Shown here one piece after another: positions 18,637 to 27,535 of a DNA stretch of 64,000 nt (the first letter of the stretch is position 1; every line of letters begins with the position of its first letter). The notes under the pieces were generated by a model. The model saw only the letters and a program-made list of their open reading frames with translations. It did not search any database and was not told the DNA's origin. The DNA comes from Cryptosporangium aurantiacum (GTDB lineage Bacteria; Actinomycetota; Actinomycetes; Mycobacteriales; Cryptosporangiaceae), in contig NZ_FRCS01000017.1 of assembly GCF_900143005.1 (NCBI RefSeq), positions 1-64,000 on the forward strand, read 5' to 3'. Made by a program: the position numbers and the translations under genes.

Positions 18637-19071
18637 TCAGCGGATCGGGGTGTTCTGGGCGGCGGCGAGCCACCACCGGCCCTCGCGCTCGACCAGGACG
18701 TAGAGCGCCATCTCCGAGAACGCGCCCTCGGCCGTGGCCTGCCGCCGGATCTGCGCCACCGCGACGCCGGGCGCGGGCGCCAGTACGGAGACCACCTCGA
18801 ACTTCGAGGGCGGTGCCCCGCGCGACGGTGCGTCCGGGTCAGCGGCGTCGCGGGCGGCGTCCATGAGCGAGTGGTGGATCCGGTTGAGCGACGCGAAGCC
18901 CGCGAGCGTCGCGCCGTACGGACTGCCCCACAGGACGTCGTCCGCAAAAGACCGGTCGTACAGATCGGCGTCGAACGCCTCACCGGCGGCCTGCAGTTCG
19001 TCGGCGAAGCGCTCGACCGCCTCCTCCGCGGCGCGCAGCGCCGCCGGGTCACTCAGCGTGGGTCGAGACAT
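18637..19071 (-). CDS. SnoaL-like/SgcJ-type NTF2-fold protein
   Basis: 144 residues. A small cone-shaped NTF2-like domain: ERFADELQAAGEAFDADLYD, then FADDVLWGSPYGATLAG, and REGRWWLAAAQNTPIR at the end. Members of this group are polyketide cyclases, isomerases or simply uncharacterised. GGAGG lies 4 bases before ATG 19071. It is transcribed away from the broken monooxygenase gene. Confidence 0.72.
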   Translation of the reverse strand: MSRPTLSDPAALRAAEEAVERFADELQAAGEAFDADLYDRSFADDVLWGSPYGATLAGFASLNRIHHSLMDAARDAADPDAPSRGAPPSKFEVVSVLAPAPGVAVAQIRRQATAEGAFSEMALYVLVEREGRWWLAAAQNTPIR

Positions 19072-19175
19072 CGGACCTCCAAAGCGTCGAAGACTGTCAC
19101 TTCGGACGCTAAAAGCTCAACCGCAGTTCAGCGCAAGCCCGGGGCTTGGATCTATATAACCCATAGGATAGGTGG

Positions 19176-19983
19176 GTGTTCCTCTGGTACATCCCGAACG
19201 AGGTCCAGGCCGGTCACCGCGGTGACGACGTCGTCGAGAACCACAACAGCCTGGCGACGCTCACCGCGCAGGCGCGCGCCCTGGAGGCCTATGGCTGGGA
19301 CGGGGCCTCGCTCGGCACCGGCTGGGGGCGCCCCGACACGTTCACGGTGGCGACCGCGCTGGCGGCCCGCACCACGACGTTCCGGCCGCTGATCGCGGTC
19401 CGGCCCGGCTACTGGCGCCCGGCCCAGTTCGCCGCAGCCGCCGCGACACTGGACCACCTGAGCGACGGGCGGGTGCTGGTCAACGTCGTCTCCGGCGCCG
19501 ACGACCTCGCCGCGTACGGCGAGGTCGAGGGCGACCGCGCCCACCGGTACGCGCGCACGAGAGAGTTCCTGCAGATCGTCCGTGCGCTCTGGACCCGGGA
19601 GCGGGTCACGTTCCACGGCGAGCGCGGACGGCATCGCGAAGACATTGATCGACCAGTCGCCGAACCCGGACTGGACGATCGGCGAGCTCGTGCGGTGGTT
19701 CGGGAACCTGCGGGTGGTGGGCACGCCGGAGCAGATCGCCGACCGGATCGAGGCCTGGCAGGACGCCGGTGTGGACGGGCTGAACGTGCAGTACGTGACC
19801 TCACCCGGCACGTTCCAGGACTTCGCCGATCACGTCGCGCCGGTGCTGCGGCAGCGGGGCCTGCTGCAGAAGAGCTACGGGCCGGGGACGCTCCGGGAGA
19901 AGTTCTTCCCCGGACACGGCCCGTTCCTCCCCGACGAACACCCCGCCCGCCGCCTCCGCCGAGCCGCCTTCGACAAGGCCTGA
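19176..19983 (+). pseudogene. LLM-class flavin monooxygenase with a deleted centre
   Basis: From GTG 19176 the first ~148 residues match an SsuD/NtaA-type flavin monooxygenase (MFLWYIPNEV, FRPLIAVRPGYWRPAQFAA, DGRVLVNVVSG). At about 19620 the homology continues two frames later with GIAKTLIDQSPNPDWTIGEL, VVGTPEQIADRIEAW and a normal C-terminus ending 19983. About 100-170 residues of the barrel, including the end of the flavin site, are missing and the frame is broken. So this is an internal deletion rather than a point frameshift. Confidence 0.85.
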
Positions 19984-20015
19984 CCCCCGCGCATGTCGGG
20001 GCCTGGCCCCTTCCC

Positions 20016-20063
20016 TGCAACTAAGAGTGGTGTGGGCGCGCGCCCACACCACTCTTAGTTGCA
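20016..20063. terminator. 48-bp perfect palindrome between convergent genes
   Basis: Two 24-base arms with no loop base left unpaired; the left arm begins TGCAACTAAGAGTGG and the centre is GGGCGCGCGCCC. It lies between the end of the broken monooxygenase (19983) and the end of the cupin gene (20087), the place for a bidirectional terminator. There is no T-tract, and the arms are much longer than those of ordinary terminators. Confidence 0.6.
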
Positions 20064-20086
20064 ACCTGGCCCGCGCAGCAGCCGTT

Positions 20087-20509
20087 CTAGCCCTGCCGCA
20101 GGCTGGGCAGGTTCACCACGATCGCTTCCTGGGTCGTCCGGGCGATCACGACGACGGCCTCCTCGTCGGGGTCGGGGTTCTCCTCCCGGTGCGGCACCCA
20201 CGGCGGCACGTAGACGTAGTCGCCCGGCCCGGTGCGCAGCCGCACCTCGTCGCCGTCCTCACCGAGGAACACGAACTCCGGATGGCCGCTGACCACGTAG
20301 ATCGCGGTCTCGGACGCCCCGTGATGGTGGTTCGCCGAGGCCACACCCGGCTCGACGTGCGTCTGCCCCATCCAGAGCGCCTCGGCGCCGACCGACCGGC
20401 CGCTGATCGCCTCGACCCTGCGCATACCCGGTGTCTGGGCGGTGTCGCGGGACAGCCCCGCACCGGCGATGTGATGGAGGCGGCGGTGGAAGGCGTCCGG
20501 CTCGCTCAT
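20087..20509 (-). CDS. cupin-domain protein
   Basis: 140 residues forming one cupin barrel. Motif 1 is NHHHGASETAIYVVSGHPEF with the histidines and Glu that bind a metal, and motif 2 is GPGDYVYVPPWVPHREENP. This resembles small metal-binding dioxygenase or isomerase-like cupins. Its ATG is 12 bases after the NmrA-type gene's stop, in the same direction, so the two probably form an operon. Confidence 0.8.
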   Translation of the reverse strand: MSEPDAFHRRLHHIAGAGLSRDTAQTPGMRRVEAISGRSVGAEALWMGQTHVEPGVASANHHHGASETAIYVVSGHPEFVFLGEDGDEVRLRTGPGDYVYVPPWVPHREENPDPDEEAVVVIARTTQEAIVVNLPSLRQG

Positions 20510-20521
20510 GGTGGCACCAGC

Positions 20522-21364
20522 CTACTGGGCGAGGAACTCGGCGAACGAGCGTGGCGGACGGCCGGTGAGCTCCTCGACGTGCGTCGTCGTCGCCGCCAGT
20601 GAACCCGCTGCCACCTCGCGGTAGAGCGTCGCCACGTCGTTCGCGAAGTCGTGGGGAAGCCCCTGGGCGACCAGCCGCGCGGTGAACTCGTCCGGGGACA
20701 GGTCCACGTAGCGAATCGGCCGCCGCCAGGCGGCCGCGAGCAACGCGGCGATCTCGGCGTGCGTGAGCGCTTCCGGCCCGGTCAATACAAAAGTCTCCTT
20801 CGGACGCCATGAGCCGGCGAGCAGTGCGGCGCCACACGCGGCAATGTCGGCGGCGTCGATGTAGGACACGCGGGCGTTCCCGTAGGCGCCGATCAGGTCA
20901 CCGTCGTCGGTGAACGCCCCCGCACCGGTGCGGAAGTTCTGCATGAACCCGCTGGGCTGCAGCGTCGCCCACGACAGCCCGGAGGCTTCCAGGTACCGCT
21001 CGATCTCCCAGTGCGCTCCTTCGGCGAGGCGGCCGCCCGGCTTCGCACCCCACACCGACACCTTGACCACCCGGCTCACCCCGGCCACCGCGGCGGCGTC
21101 GATCGCCGCCTTCTGCTGCCGCACCATCGGCTGCTCACCAGCCGCGGGCACCGCACCGCCGGCGTTGAGGAACAGTCGGTCGACGCCGTCGAGCGCAGCC
21201 GCCACCGACGCCGGGTCGTCCAGGTCACCGACGGCGTACGGCACGCCCAGCGCCTCGCCCTCGGCCGGATCGCGGACGAACGCCCGGACCGGCTCCCCCG
21301 CGTCGCGGAGGGCGCGCACCAGCGGCGTCCCGATCGAGCCCGTCGCGCCGAGAACCAGGATCAT
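20522..21364 (-). CDS. NmrA-like NAD(P)-binding oxidoreductase
   Basis: 280 residues. Rossmann signature MILVLGATGSIGTPLVRAL followed by VPYAVGDLDDPASVAAALDG and the NmrA-like end. Related proteins are quinone reductases (QOR2) or redox-sensing regulators. ATG 21364 lies 8 bases after GGAGG; the GTG nine bases earlier would overlap that site. It is transcribed divergently from a TetR gene with a shared palindromic operator, so it is the likely target of that repressor. Confidence 0.82.
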   Translation of the reverse strand: MILVLGATGSIGTPLVRALRDAGEPVRAFVRDPAEGEALGVPYAVGDLDDPASVAAALDGVDRLFLNAGGAVPAAGEQPMVRQQKAAIDAAAVAGVSRVVKVSVWGAKPGGRLAEGAHWEIERYLEASGLSWATLQPSGFMQNFRTGAGAFTDDGDLIGAYGNARVSYIDAADIAACGAALLAGSWRPKETFVLTGPEALTHAEIAALLAAAWRRPIRYVDLSPDEFTARLVAQGLPHDFANDVATLYREVAAGSLAATTTHVEELTGRPPRSFAEFLAQ

Positions 21365-21385
21365 CCGATCCACCTCCCGTTAAAG

Positions 21386-21424
21386 TCGAGGATGCCTCGG
21401 GATATTAACCTGAGGCATCCTCGA
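21386..21424. promoter_or_regulatory. palindromic operator for the 21444 TetR regulator
   Basis: Perfect 13-base arms TCGAGGATGCCTC / GAGGCATCCTCGA with a 13-base AT-rich spacer, located between the divergent NmrA-like and TetR genes. The site covers both promoters. Confidence 0.75.
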
Positions 21425-21443
21425 ATTAACCACGGAGGACGGA

Positions 21444-22010
21444 ATGCCAACCCAGCGCCGCCCACGCGCGGACGCGCAGCGCAACGCGGAGCGGCTGCTG
21501 GCCGCCGCCGAGGACGCGTTCCGCCGAGACGGCACCGACGCGTCGCTGGAGCGCATCGCGCGCGCGGCCGGGGTCGCCGTCGGCACGCTCTATGGGCACT
21601 TTCCCCGCCGCGAAGCGCTGATCGCCGCCGTGCTGCGCACTCGCCACGACGCGCTGTTCGGGCACGGCGAGACGCTGCTCGCCGAGCAGCCGCCCGCCGA
21701 GGCGCTGCGGTCCTGGGTGCGGGCGTGCAGCGTGCACGCCGCGACGTACCGGGGACTCGCCGAGTTGCTCGCCGCCGGGCCGGGAGACGCGGCGTCCGAA
21801 CTGCACGGTGACTGCGCCCGGATGGCCGACCTCACCCACCGGATCGCGGCCGCGGCGCGCCGGGCAGGCGCCCTCGACGCCACGGTCACCGACGACGACC
21901 TCACGACGCTGATGAACGCCGCCGCCTGGACCCACGGCCAGTCCGAGCAACAGTCCGAGCGCCTCATCGACGCCACCCTTCGCGGCATGGTGGGGCGGGT
22001 CACGGCATGA
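21444..22010 (+). CDS. TetR-family repressor
   Basis: 188 residues. The N-terminal helix-turn-helix is ASLERIARAAGVAVGTLYGHFPRREALIA with the standard TetR pattern. The C-terminal ligand domain is of the SbtR type (LLAAGPGDAASELHGDC). It is preceded by the 13-bp-arm operator and overlaps the next gene by 4 bases, so it likely represses itself, the SDR downstream and the divergent NmrA-like gene. Confidence 0.87.
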   Translation: MPTQRRPRADAQRNAERLLAAAEDAFRRDGTDASLERIARAAGVAVGTLYGHFPRREALIAAVLRTRHDALFGHGETLLAEQPPAEALRSWVRACSVHAATYRGLAELLAAGPGDAASELHGDCARMADLTHRIAAAARRAGALDATVTDDDLTTLMNAAAWTHGQSEQQSERLIDATLRGMVGRVTA

Positions 22011-22819
22011 GCACAGCGGTGATCAGCGGCGGCACCGACGGGATCGGCCGGGCGCTGGCCGACGTCTATTTACGCCGCGGGCACGAGGTGGTCGTGATCG
22101 GACGGAGCCGCGCCAAGGGCGACGCGTTCGTCGCGGCGGGCGGCGACCGGGCGCACTTCCTGCCGGTGGATCTCCGCCGCGTCGGCGAGGTGCGGCGGCT
22201 CGTCGACCACCTCGCCGAGCGATTTCCGGCGATCGACGCGCTGGTACTCGGCGCGCGCTTCTGCTCGTCCCGGCGCGTCGTCACCCCGGATGGTTTCGAG
22301 AGCAACTTCGCGCTGTTCTACCTGAGCCGGTTCCTGCTCAGCCATGGCCTGGCTCCGTCGCTCGGGCGGGCAGCGGACCCGGTCGTCCTCAACTTCGGCG
22401 GTGCCGGGGCGCCGAACGCGGTGCGCTGGGACGATCTCCAGCTCGCCCACGGTTACCACGGCGTCCGCGCGATGGGGCACGCCGCGCGGCTCAACGACCT
22501 GCTCGCGGTCAGCTTCAGCGCGTTACACGCCGAGCTGGGCGTCCGCTACGTGCTCAACCACCCCGGCGTCGTCGTGACGAGTTTCGCCGGGGAGTACGAC
22601 GCGGTGACGGCCGCGCAGGTCGAGCAGCTGAAGGTGACCGGCAAGTCCGTTGCGACCAGCGTCGCGCAGATCCTGCCGTACCTCGATGCCGGTGAGGACC
22701 GGGTCACCGCCGTCCACGAAGGCGTCCGGAGGCCGCTCGACCCGGCGCACTTCGACCCCGCCGACGCGATGCGCCTGCACACGATCACCGAGGGGTTGCT
22801 CGCGCGAGCCCCTCGGTGA
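22007..22819 (+). CDS. SDR-fold protein lacking the usual catalytic residues
   Basis: 270 residues. The NAD(P) loop is intact: ISGGTDGIGRALADVYLRRG. But where active SDRs have YxxxK the sequence is RAMGHAARLN, with Met156 and Ala160 in place of Tyr and Lys, and the NNAG element is LGARF. It may be a nucleotide-binding protein or use other residues. Translationally coupled to the TetR gene (ATGA), it is probably controlled by it. Confidence 0.78.
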   Translation: MSTAVISGGTDGIGRALADVYLRRGHEVVVIGRSRAKGDAFVAAGGDRAHFLPVDLRRVGEVRRLVDHLAERFPAIDALVLGARFCSSRRVVTPDGFESNFALFYLSRFLLSHGLAPSLGRAADPVVLNFGGAGAPNAVRWDDLQLAHGYHGVRAMGHAARLNDLLAVSFSALHAELGVRYVLNHPGVVVTSFAGEYDAVTAAQVEQLKVTGKSVATSVAQILPYLDAGEDRVTAVHEGVRRPLDPAHFDPADAMRLHTITEGLLARAPR

Positions 22820-22944
22820 CCAGCGCGAGCAGGCGTTCCCGCCGCTCCTCCGGGTGGGCCGACTGCTCCGCGACCCATCCGACGGCGGTGACCAGCTCGA
22901 ACAGCTCCGCGCCGGTGAGGTCCGGCCGTACCGCGCCGGCACCG
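22785..22944 (-). pseudogene. C-terminal remnant of a TetR-family regulator
   Basis: On the minus strand a frame reads GAVRPDLTGAELFELV, TAVGWVAEQSAHPEERRERL and LALVTEGLARA before a stop at 22785-22787. This is the end of an SbtR-type TetR ligand domain. The helix-turn-helix and most of the protein are missing; at about 22945 the sequence switches to a zinc dehydrogenase fragment on the other strand. Confidence 0.7.
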
Positions 22945-23392
22945 GGAGTTCCTCCTGGGACTGGGCGCCGATCGGTTCCTCGACTACACGACCGAGCCGG
23001 TCGCCGACCTCGTGCGCGACGTCGATCACGTGGTCGACACGGTGGGCGGGCCGCACGGCTACCGGTTCCTGCCGGTCGTCAAACCCGGCGGGACGATCAG
23101 CCCGGTCTTCCTCGGCGAGTACCACCGCGACGAGGCGGCCGCCCGCGGCATCACGTTCCCGAGCGGTCAGGTCCACTCGGACGGTGCGCAGATGGCCGCG
23201 CTCGCCGGGCTGATCGACTCCGGCCTGGTCCGGGTCGGCCTCGACAGCGTCTTCCCGCTCGCCGAGGCGGCCGCCGCTCATCGCCGCGCGGAGCGTGGAC
23301 ATCTACAGGGGAAGATCGTGCTGCGCGTCGTCCCGCCCGGCGAGAGCGCGGCCGCCACCGCGGCGATGTCCGGTTCGTACGGTGATGGTTGA
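22945..23392 (+). pseudogene. C-terminal remnant of a zinc-binding (quinone) oxidoreductase
   Basis: The frame reads EFLLGLGADRFLDYTTEPVA, HVVDTVGGPHGYRFL, VKPGGTISPVFLGEY and ends AEAAAAHRRAERGHLQGKIV. This is the NADPH-binding/C-terminal third of an MDR quinone reductase. The N-terminal GroES-like domain and the nucleotide loop are gone and no start is present. It abuts the TetR remnant directly, as if one deletion fused a divergent regulator/reductase pair. Confidence 0.75.
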
Positions 23393-24497
23393 ATCCCGTC
23401 GTGTGACTGGTGACCGACTCGCCGTTGACCTGTTCCTGCTGGCCGGGCTCGGCTCGGACGAACTGCGCGATGCCCACGGGGCCGCGCTGCGCTCGGCCGT
23501 CGACTACGCGATCGCGGCGGAGGACGCCGGGTTCGACGGCGTCTGGCTCGCCGAACACCATTTCCTGACGTACGGCGCGTGCCCGTCGGCGATCACGCTC
23601 GCCGCCCACGTACTCGGACGGACGCGGCGCATCATGGTCGGCACCGCCGCGGCCGTCCTCTCCGCGCGGCACCCGGTCGCGCTCGCCGAGGAGACCGCGA
23701 TGCTGGCGGCGGTCGCGGGAACGCGCTTCGCGCTCGGCGTCGGGCGGGGCGGGCCGTGGGTCGACCTCGAGGTGTTCGGTACCGGGCTCGCCCGCTACCA
23801 GGACGGGTTCCCGGAGTCGCTGGACCTGCTGCTGCGCTGGCTCTCCGGCGCCGAGACGGTGGGGGCCGACGGGGACCACCACCGGTTCCGGCCGGTGCGG
23901 GTGGTCCCCCGGCCGGTCGCGCGGCCGCCGGTGTGGGTCGCGGCGACGTCGGCCGCGACCGCCACGCTCGCGGCCGAGCGTGGGCTTCCGGTGCTGCTCG
24001 GCATGCAGGCCTCCCCCGAAGAACACCGCGCAATTCTCGACGCCGCCCGAGCCGCCGCCACACCGCGCGCACACGCGCGTCCGGGCGACGGCCCAGGCCC
24101 GGACGCCGGCCCAGGCCGGGACGCGGCCCCGGGCGCAGCCCTGGGCGTTCCGGGGCCCGCGGTGGCGCATCTGGCTTACGTCGCGGACACGGTCGCCGAG
24201 GCTCGGGCGCGCATCACCGCGACGCTGCCGGGGCGGTTGGCGCGCACCGCGGAGTACGTCCGGCTGGACGGTTCGACCGGGCCCGGCCGGGACCCGCACG
24301 AGTACACGCAGCACCTCCTCGACCTGCACCCGGTCGGCGACACCGCGCTGTGCATCGAGCGGCTCCGCCACTCCGCGAAGGTCACCGGAGCCTCCCGCCT
24401 GCTGCTCGCGGTCGAAGCCGCCGGGAGCCGCGAGGACACGCTCACGTGCATCCACCGCCTGGCGACGGAGGTCCTCCCGGCCCTGCGCCGGGGTTAG
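23385..24497 (+). CDS. LLM-class flavin-dependent oxidoreductase
   Basis: 370 residues of the luciferase-like TIM barrel: LAVDLFLLAG, AEDAGFDGVWLAEHHFL TYG, IMVGTAAAVLSARHP, LGVGRGGPW and VGDTALCIERLR. A low-complexity proline/glycine insert (about residues 228-250) interrupts the barrel. It starts inside the end of the dehydrogenase remnant (ATG 23385; GTG 23403 is possible) and ends with a 4-base overlap with the convergent aldehyde dehydrogenase. Substrate unknown; it lacks the CCTAA operator of the neighbouring regulon. Confidence 0.82.
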   Translation: MVESRRVTGDRLAVDLFLLAGLGSDELRDAHGAALRSAVDYAIAAEDAGFDGVWLAEHHFLTYGACPSAITLAAHVLGRTRRIMVGTAAAVLSARHPVALAEETAMLAAVAGTRFALGVGRGGPWVDLEVFGTGLARYQDGFPESLDLLLRWLSGAETVGADGDHHRFRPVRVVPRPVARPPVWVAATSAATATLAAERGLPVLLGMQASPEEHRAILDAARAAATPRAHARPGDGPGPDAGPGRDAAPGAALGVPGPAVAHLAYVADTVAEARARITATLPGRLARTAEYVRLDGSTGPGRDPHEYTQHLLDLHPVGDTALCIERLRHSAKVTGASRLLLAVEAAGSREDTLTCIHRLATEVLPALRRG

Positions 24498-26005
24498 CCC
24501 GCCAGCTCCGGGTGCAGCATCATCCCGTACGCCGCCGCCTGCGCGCCCTTGCCGTGCGACGCCCACGCGCTCTTCGGCAGCGTGTACGCGTACAACCCGT
24601 CCGGGCCCAGCTCGGTTCCGACCCCGCTGTGCTTCCGCCCGGCCAGCGGCGTCCGGGCGACGTCGATCGCGCCCGCGTCGTTGATCCAGACCAAACCGGC
24701 CTGCAGCCGGTCGCCGACCTGCCGCGCGCGCTCCTCGTCCTGACTCCACACCGACGCCGCGAGCCCGTACGGCGAGTCGTTGGCCACCGCGACCGCCTCG
24801 TCCAACGAGGAGTACGCCAGCACGGACAGCACCGGCCCGAAGATCTCGTCCCGCGCGACCGACATCGTGTTCGCGACGTCGCGCAGCACCGTGGGCCGGT
24901 AGTAGTACCCGCCCTCGGCCACCTTGGACGCCCGGCGCCCACCCGCTGCCACCACCGCACCCTCGGCCACGCCCGCCGCCACGATCCGCTCGATCTTCGC
25001 CAGCTGCGCCGCGTTGTTCACCGGCCCGACGTCCGTACCCTCGGCCAGCGCCGGACCGACCGTCAGCAGGTCCGCGTAGTGCGCGGCCGCCGTGACCGCC
25101 TCCTCGTAGAGGTGGTCGGGCACCAGCAGGCGGGTTGTCGCCACGCAGACCTGTCCGGCGTGGATCATCGACGAGAACACCGTGCCGCGGACCGCGAGCG
25201 ACAGATCCGCGTCATCCAGGACGACCGCCGGTGACTTCCCGCCGAGCTCGGCCATCACCGGCGTGAGGTTGGCCGCCGCGGCGGCCATCACCTTCCGGGC
25301 TACGCCCGAACTGCCGGTAAAACTGATGAAATCGACGCCGGGGTGCGCGGCCAGCGCGCTGCCCGCGTCCGCGTCACCATGAACAACGTTGAGGACGCCG
25401 GGCGGAAAGCCGACCGCCTCGGCCGCCTTCGCCAATTCCTGGACGCCGACCGGGGTGGTCGGCGCGGACTTGAGCACGACGGTATTGCCGGCCAGCGCCG
25501 CCGGGGCGAACTTCCAGACCGCCTCGTAGAGCGGGAAGTTGTACGGCACGAACGCGGCGACGACACCGATCGGCTCGCGCGTGACCCGCCACTGGCCGTC
25601 GCCGGCCGGTCCGCTCTGGTCCCAGACGGTCGGCGCCGCGAGCAGGTCCTCCATCGACGCGAAGCCCCGGAGGTTGACCACCGGCCCGAAGACCTGCAGC
25701 GCACCGCAGAGTTTGGCGGCGGTGCCGGTGTCCTGGGCCAGCGCGCCGGTCAGCTCCGGCACGCGGGCTTCGAGGTGGTCGGCGAGGCGGCGGAGCAGCG
25801 CGGCCCGCTCGGCGACCGATAACCGGGGCCACTCGCCGGTGTCGAACGCGGTCCGCGCGGCGCGCACGGCGTCGTCCACGTCGGCCGCGGAGCTGTCCGG
25901 GATGCGGGCGAACACCGTGCCGTACGAGGGGTCCTCGACGTCGATCCAGCGCCCGGTGGCGGACTCGCGCCACTCGCCCCCGACGCGGTTGAGCAGATCC
26001 TGCAT
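24494..26005 (-). CDS. aldehyde dehydrogenase (NAD(P)+)
   Basis: 503 residues, full length for the family. Active-site features: VPYNFPLYEAVWKFAPA, VLKSAPTTPVG, the FTGSSGVAR nucleotide loop, catalytic Glu in MAELGGKSPAVV and catalytic Cys in HAGQVCVATTRL. It is the last gene of the minus-strand operon starting at 30649 and shares its start with the ligase stop (TGATG). It should oxidise an aldehyde, made by upstream hydroxylation and dehydrogenation, to the acid activated by the adjacent ligase. Confidence 0.88.
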   Translation of the reverse strand: MQDLLNRVGGEWRESATGRWIDVEDPSYGTVFARIPDSSAADVDDAVRAARTAFDTGEWPRLSVAERAALLRRLADHLEARVPELTGALAQDTGTAAKLCGALQVFGPVVNLRGFASMEDLLAAPTVWDQSGPAGDGQWRVTREPIGVVAAFVPYNFPLYEAVWKFAPAALAGNTVVLKSAPTTPVGVQELAKAAEAVGFPPGVLNVVHGDADAGSALAAHPGVDFISFTGSSGVARKVMAAAAANLTPVMAELGGKSPAVVLDDADLSLAVRGTVFSSMIHAGQVCVATTRLLVPDHLYEEAVTAAAHYADLLTVGPALAEGTDVGPVNNAAQLAKIERIVAAGVAEGAVVAAGGRRASKVAEGGYYYRPTVLRDVANTMSVARDEIFGPVLSVLAYSSLDEAVAVANDSPYGLAASVWSQDEERARQVGDRLQAGLVWINDAGAIDVARTPLAGRKHSGVGTELGPDGLYAYTLPKSAWASHGKGAQAAAYGMMLHPELAG

Positions 26006-27507
26006 CAGCGCACCTTCTCGAATCGTTCGTTCACGTCGGCGTACTCGTCGCGGATCGCGCGCTTGGACAGCTTTCCGCTGGCCAGCCGGGGCAGCGGTTC
26101 CGGCCGCACGACGACGTACCGGGGCACCTTGTAGTCGGCCATCGCCTTGTCGCACGCGGCGACCACCGTCCCCGCGTCGACCGAGCCGCTGACGATCGCG
26201 GCCGGAGTCTCGCCGAACCGGTCGTCCTTCGCCGCGATCACCGCCACCTCCGCCACGCCCGGGATGCCGCTGATCACCGCCTCGATCTCGACCGGCGAGA
26301 TGTTGATACCGCCGGAGATGATCAGGTCCTTCAGCCGGTCGACGAACGTCAGGCGGCCGGCTTCGTCGCGGACGCCGAGGTCGCCGCTGTGCAGCCAGCC
26401 GTCGCGCAGCGCCCGCGCGGTCGTCTCCGGGTCGTTCCAGTAGCCGGGCGTGACGCCGGGGCCGCGCAGCAGGACCTCACCCTGCTCGCCCGGTGCCGCT
26501 TCGGTACCGTCGGCGCGCACGACCTTCAGCTCGGTGAAGATCGAGCCGCTGCCGCACGAGCCGGGGTGGTCGGCGGCCTCCGAGGTCAGCGTCGCGGTGG
26601 CGATGCCGCCGGCCTCGGTCATGCCGTAGATCTGCCGCAGCGCGACGCCCTTGGCGGCCCAGGCCTGCAGCAGCGGCACCGAGACGGCGGCGCCACCGAC
26701 GACGGCGGTGCGCAGCGACGACAGGTCCGCGTCGGTGAACTCCGGGGCCGCGGCGAGCGCCTCCCAGATCAGCGGGACACCGAACAGCGTGCCGATGCGG
26801 TGCTCGGCGATGATCCGCACGGCCCGCGACGGGTTCAGCTCCGCCTCGACGAACAGCGTCCCGCCGAGCACCGTGGACATGACCAGGCCCCAGACCAGGC
26901 CGGGTGTGAAACAGAGCGGGAGCAGCAGCAGGCTGCTGCCGCCGGGACGCAACCCGTCCTGGGTGAGCGAAGCCTCGAACACGATGTCCAGCAGCGTCCG
27001 GTTCGTACAGACGACGCCCTTCGACAGGCCGGTCGAGCCGCTGGTGAACAGGATCGCGACCGGCTCGTCGGGGGCGCGGTCGATCTGGAAGTCGTCGGTG
27101 CCGCCGGTCCGGAGCGCGGTGATCTCGTCGAGGCCGATCCGCGGGACCGGGAGCCCGACCTCGTCGAGCGTGCCGTTGTGTGCGGCGTCGGTGACGACGA
27201 GCGTCAGGCCGGAGTCGGTGAACAGCTTGTGCAGCTCGGCGGCGACCAACCGCGGGTTGAGCGGCACCAGGACGCCACCGGCCTTGATGACCCCGTACGC
27301 GGTGGCTGCCCACTCGGGGGTGTTGCCGCCCAGCAGACCGACGCGGTCACCGGGGGCGACGCCGCGGTCGACCAGCGTGCGAGCGATGCGGCTCGACCAG
27401 TCGTTGAGCGACCGGTAGGAGACGGAGTCGGCGCCGAACGTCAGCGCGGTGCGCCCGCCATCCGTGCGGGCCCACCAGCGCACTGCGGATGCTATCGAAG
27501 TAGCCAC
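26005..27507 (-). CDS. acyl-CoA synthetase (AMP-forming)
   Basis: About 500 residues of the ANL superfamily. P-loop-like LFTSGSTGLSKGVV, the YGMTEAGG motif, GWLHSGDLG with the ATP-binding Asp, and the C-terminal catalytic lysine in LPRLASGKLSKRAI. GTG 27507 follows a GGGAGA site by a normal distance; GTG 27522 is closer to no site. It should make the CoA thioester that feeds the beta-oxidation-like genes of the same regulon. The acid substrate is unknown. Confidence 0.87.
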   Translation of the reverse strand: MATSIASAVRWWARTDGGRTALTFGADSVSYRSLNDWSSRIARTLVDRGVAPGDRVGLLGGNTPEWAATAYGVIKAGGVLVPLNPRLVAAELHKLFTDSGLTLVVTDAAHNGTLDEVGLPVPRIGLDEITALRTGGTDDFQIDRAPDEPVAILFTSGSTGLSKGVVCTNRTLLDIVFEASLTQDGLRPGGSSLLLLPLCFTPGLVWGLVMSTVLGGTLFVEAELNPSRAVRIIAEHRIGTLFGVPLIWEALAAAPEFTDADLSSLRTAVVGGAAVSVPLLQAWAAKGVALRQIYGMTEAGGIATATLTSEAADHPGSCGSGSIFTELKVVRADGTEAAPGEQGEVLLRGPGVTPGYWNDPETTARALRDGWLHSGDLGVRDEAGRLTFVDRLKDLIISGGINISPVEIEAVISGIPGVAEVAVIAAKDDRFGETPAAIVSGSVDAGTVVAACDKAMADYKVPRYVVVRPEPLPRLASGKLSKRAIRDEYADVNERFEKVR

Positions 27508-27535
27508 GAGTTTCTCTCCCACGCCTCGTTGCGGG

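Noticed and set aside
20016-20063. TGCAACTA arms as a second Nur box
   Set aside because: Although TTGCAA-like ends occur, the arms are 24 bases long with no N5 spacing between two TTGCAA halves.
22785-22822. TCACCGAGGGG...CCCCTCGGTGA hairpin as a terminator of the 22007 SDR gene
   Set aside because: The stem lies inside the SDR coding end and the TetR remnant, so a terminator role is uncertain; it may only reflect two converging coding ends.
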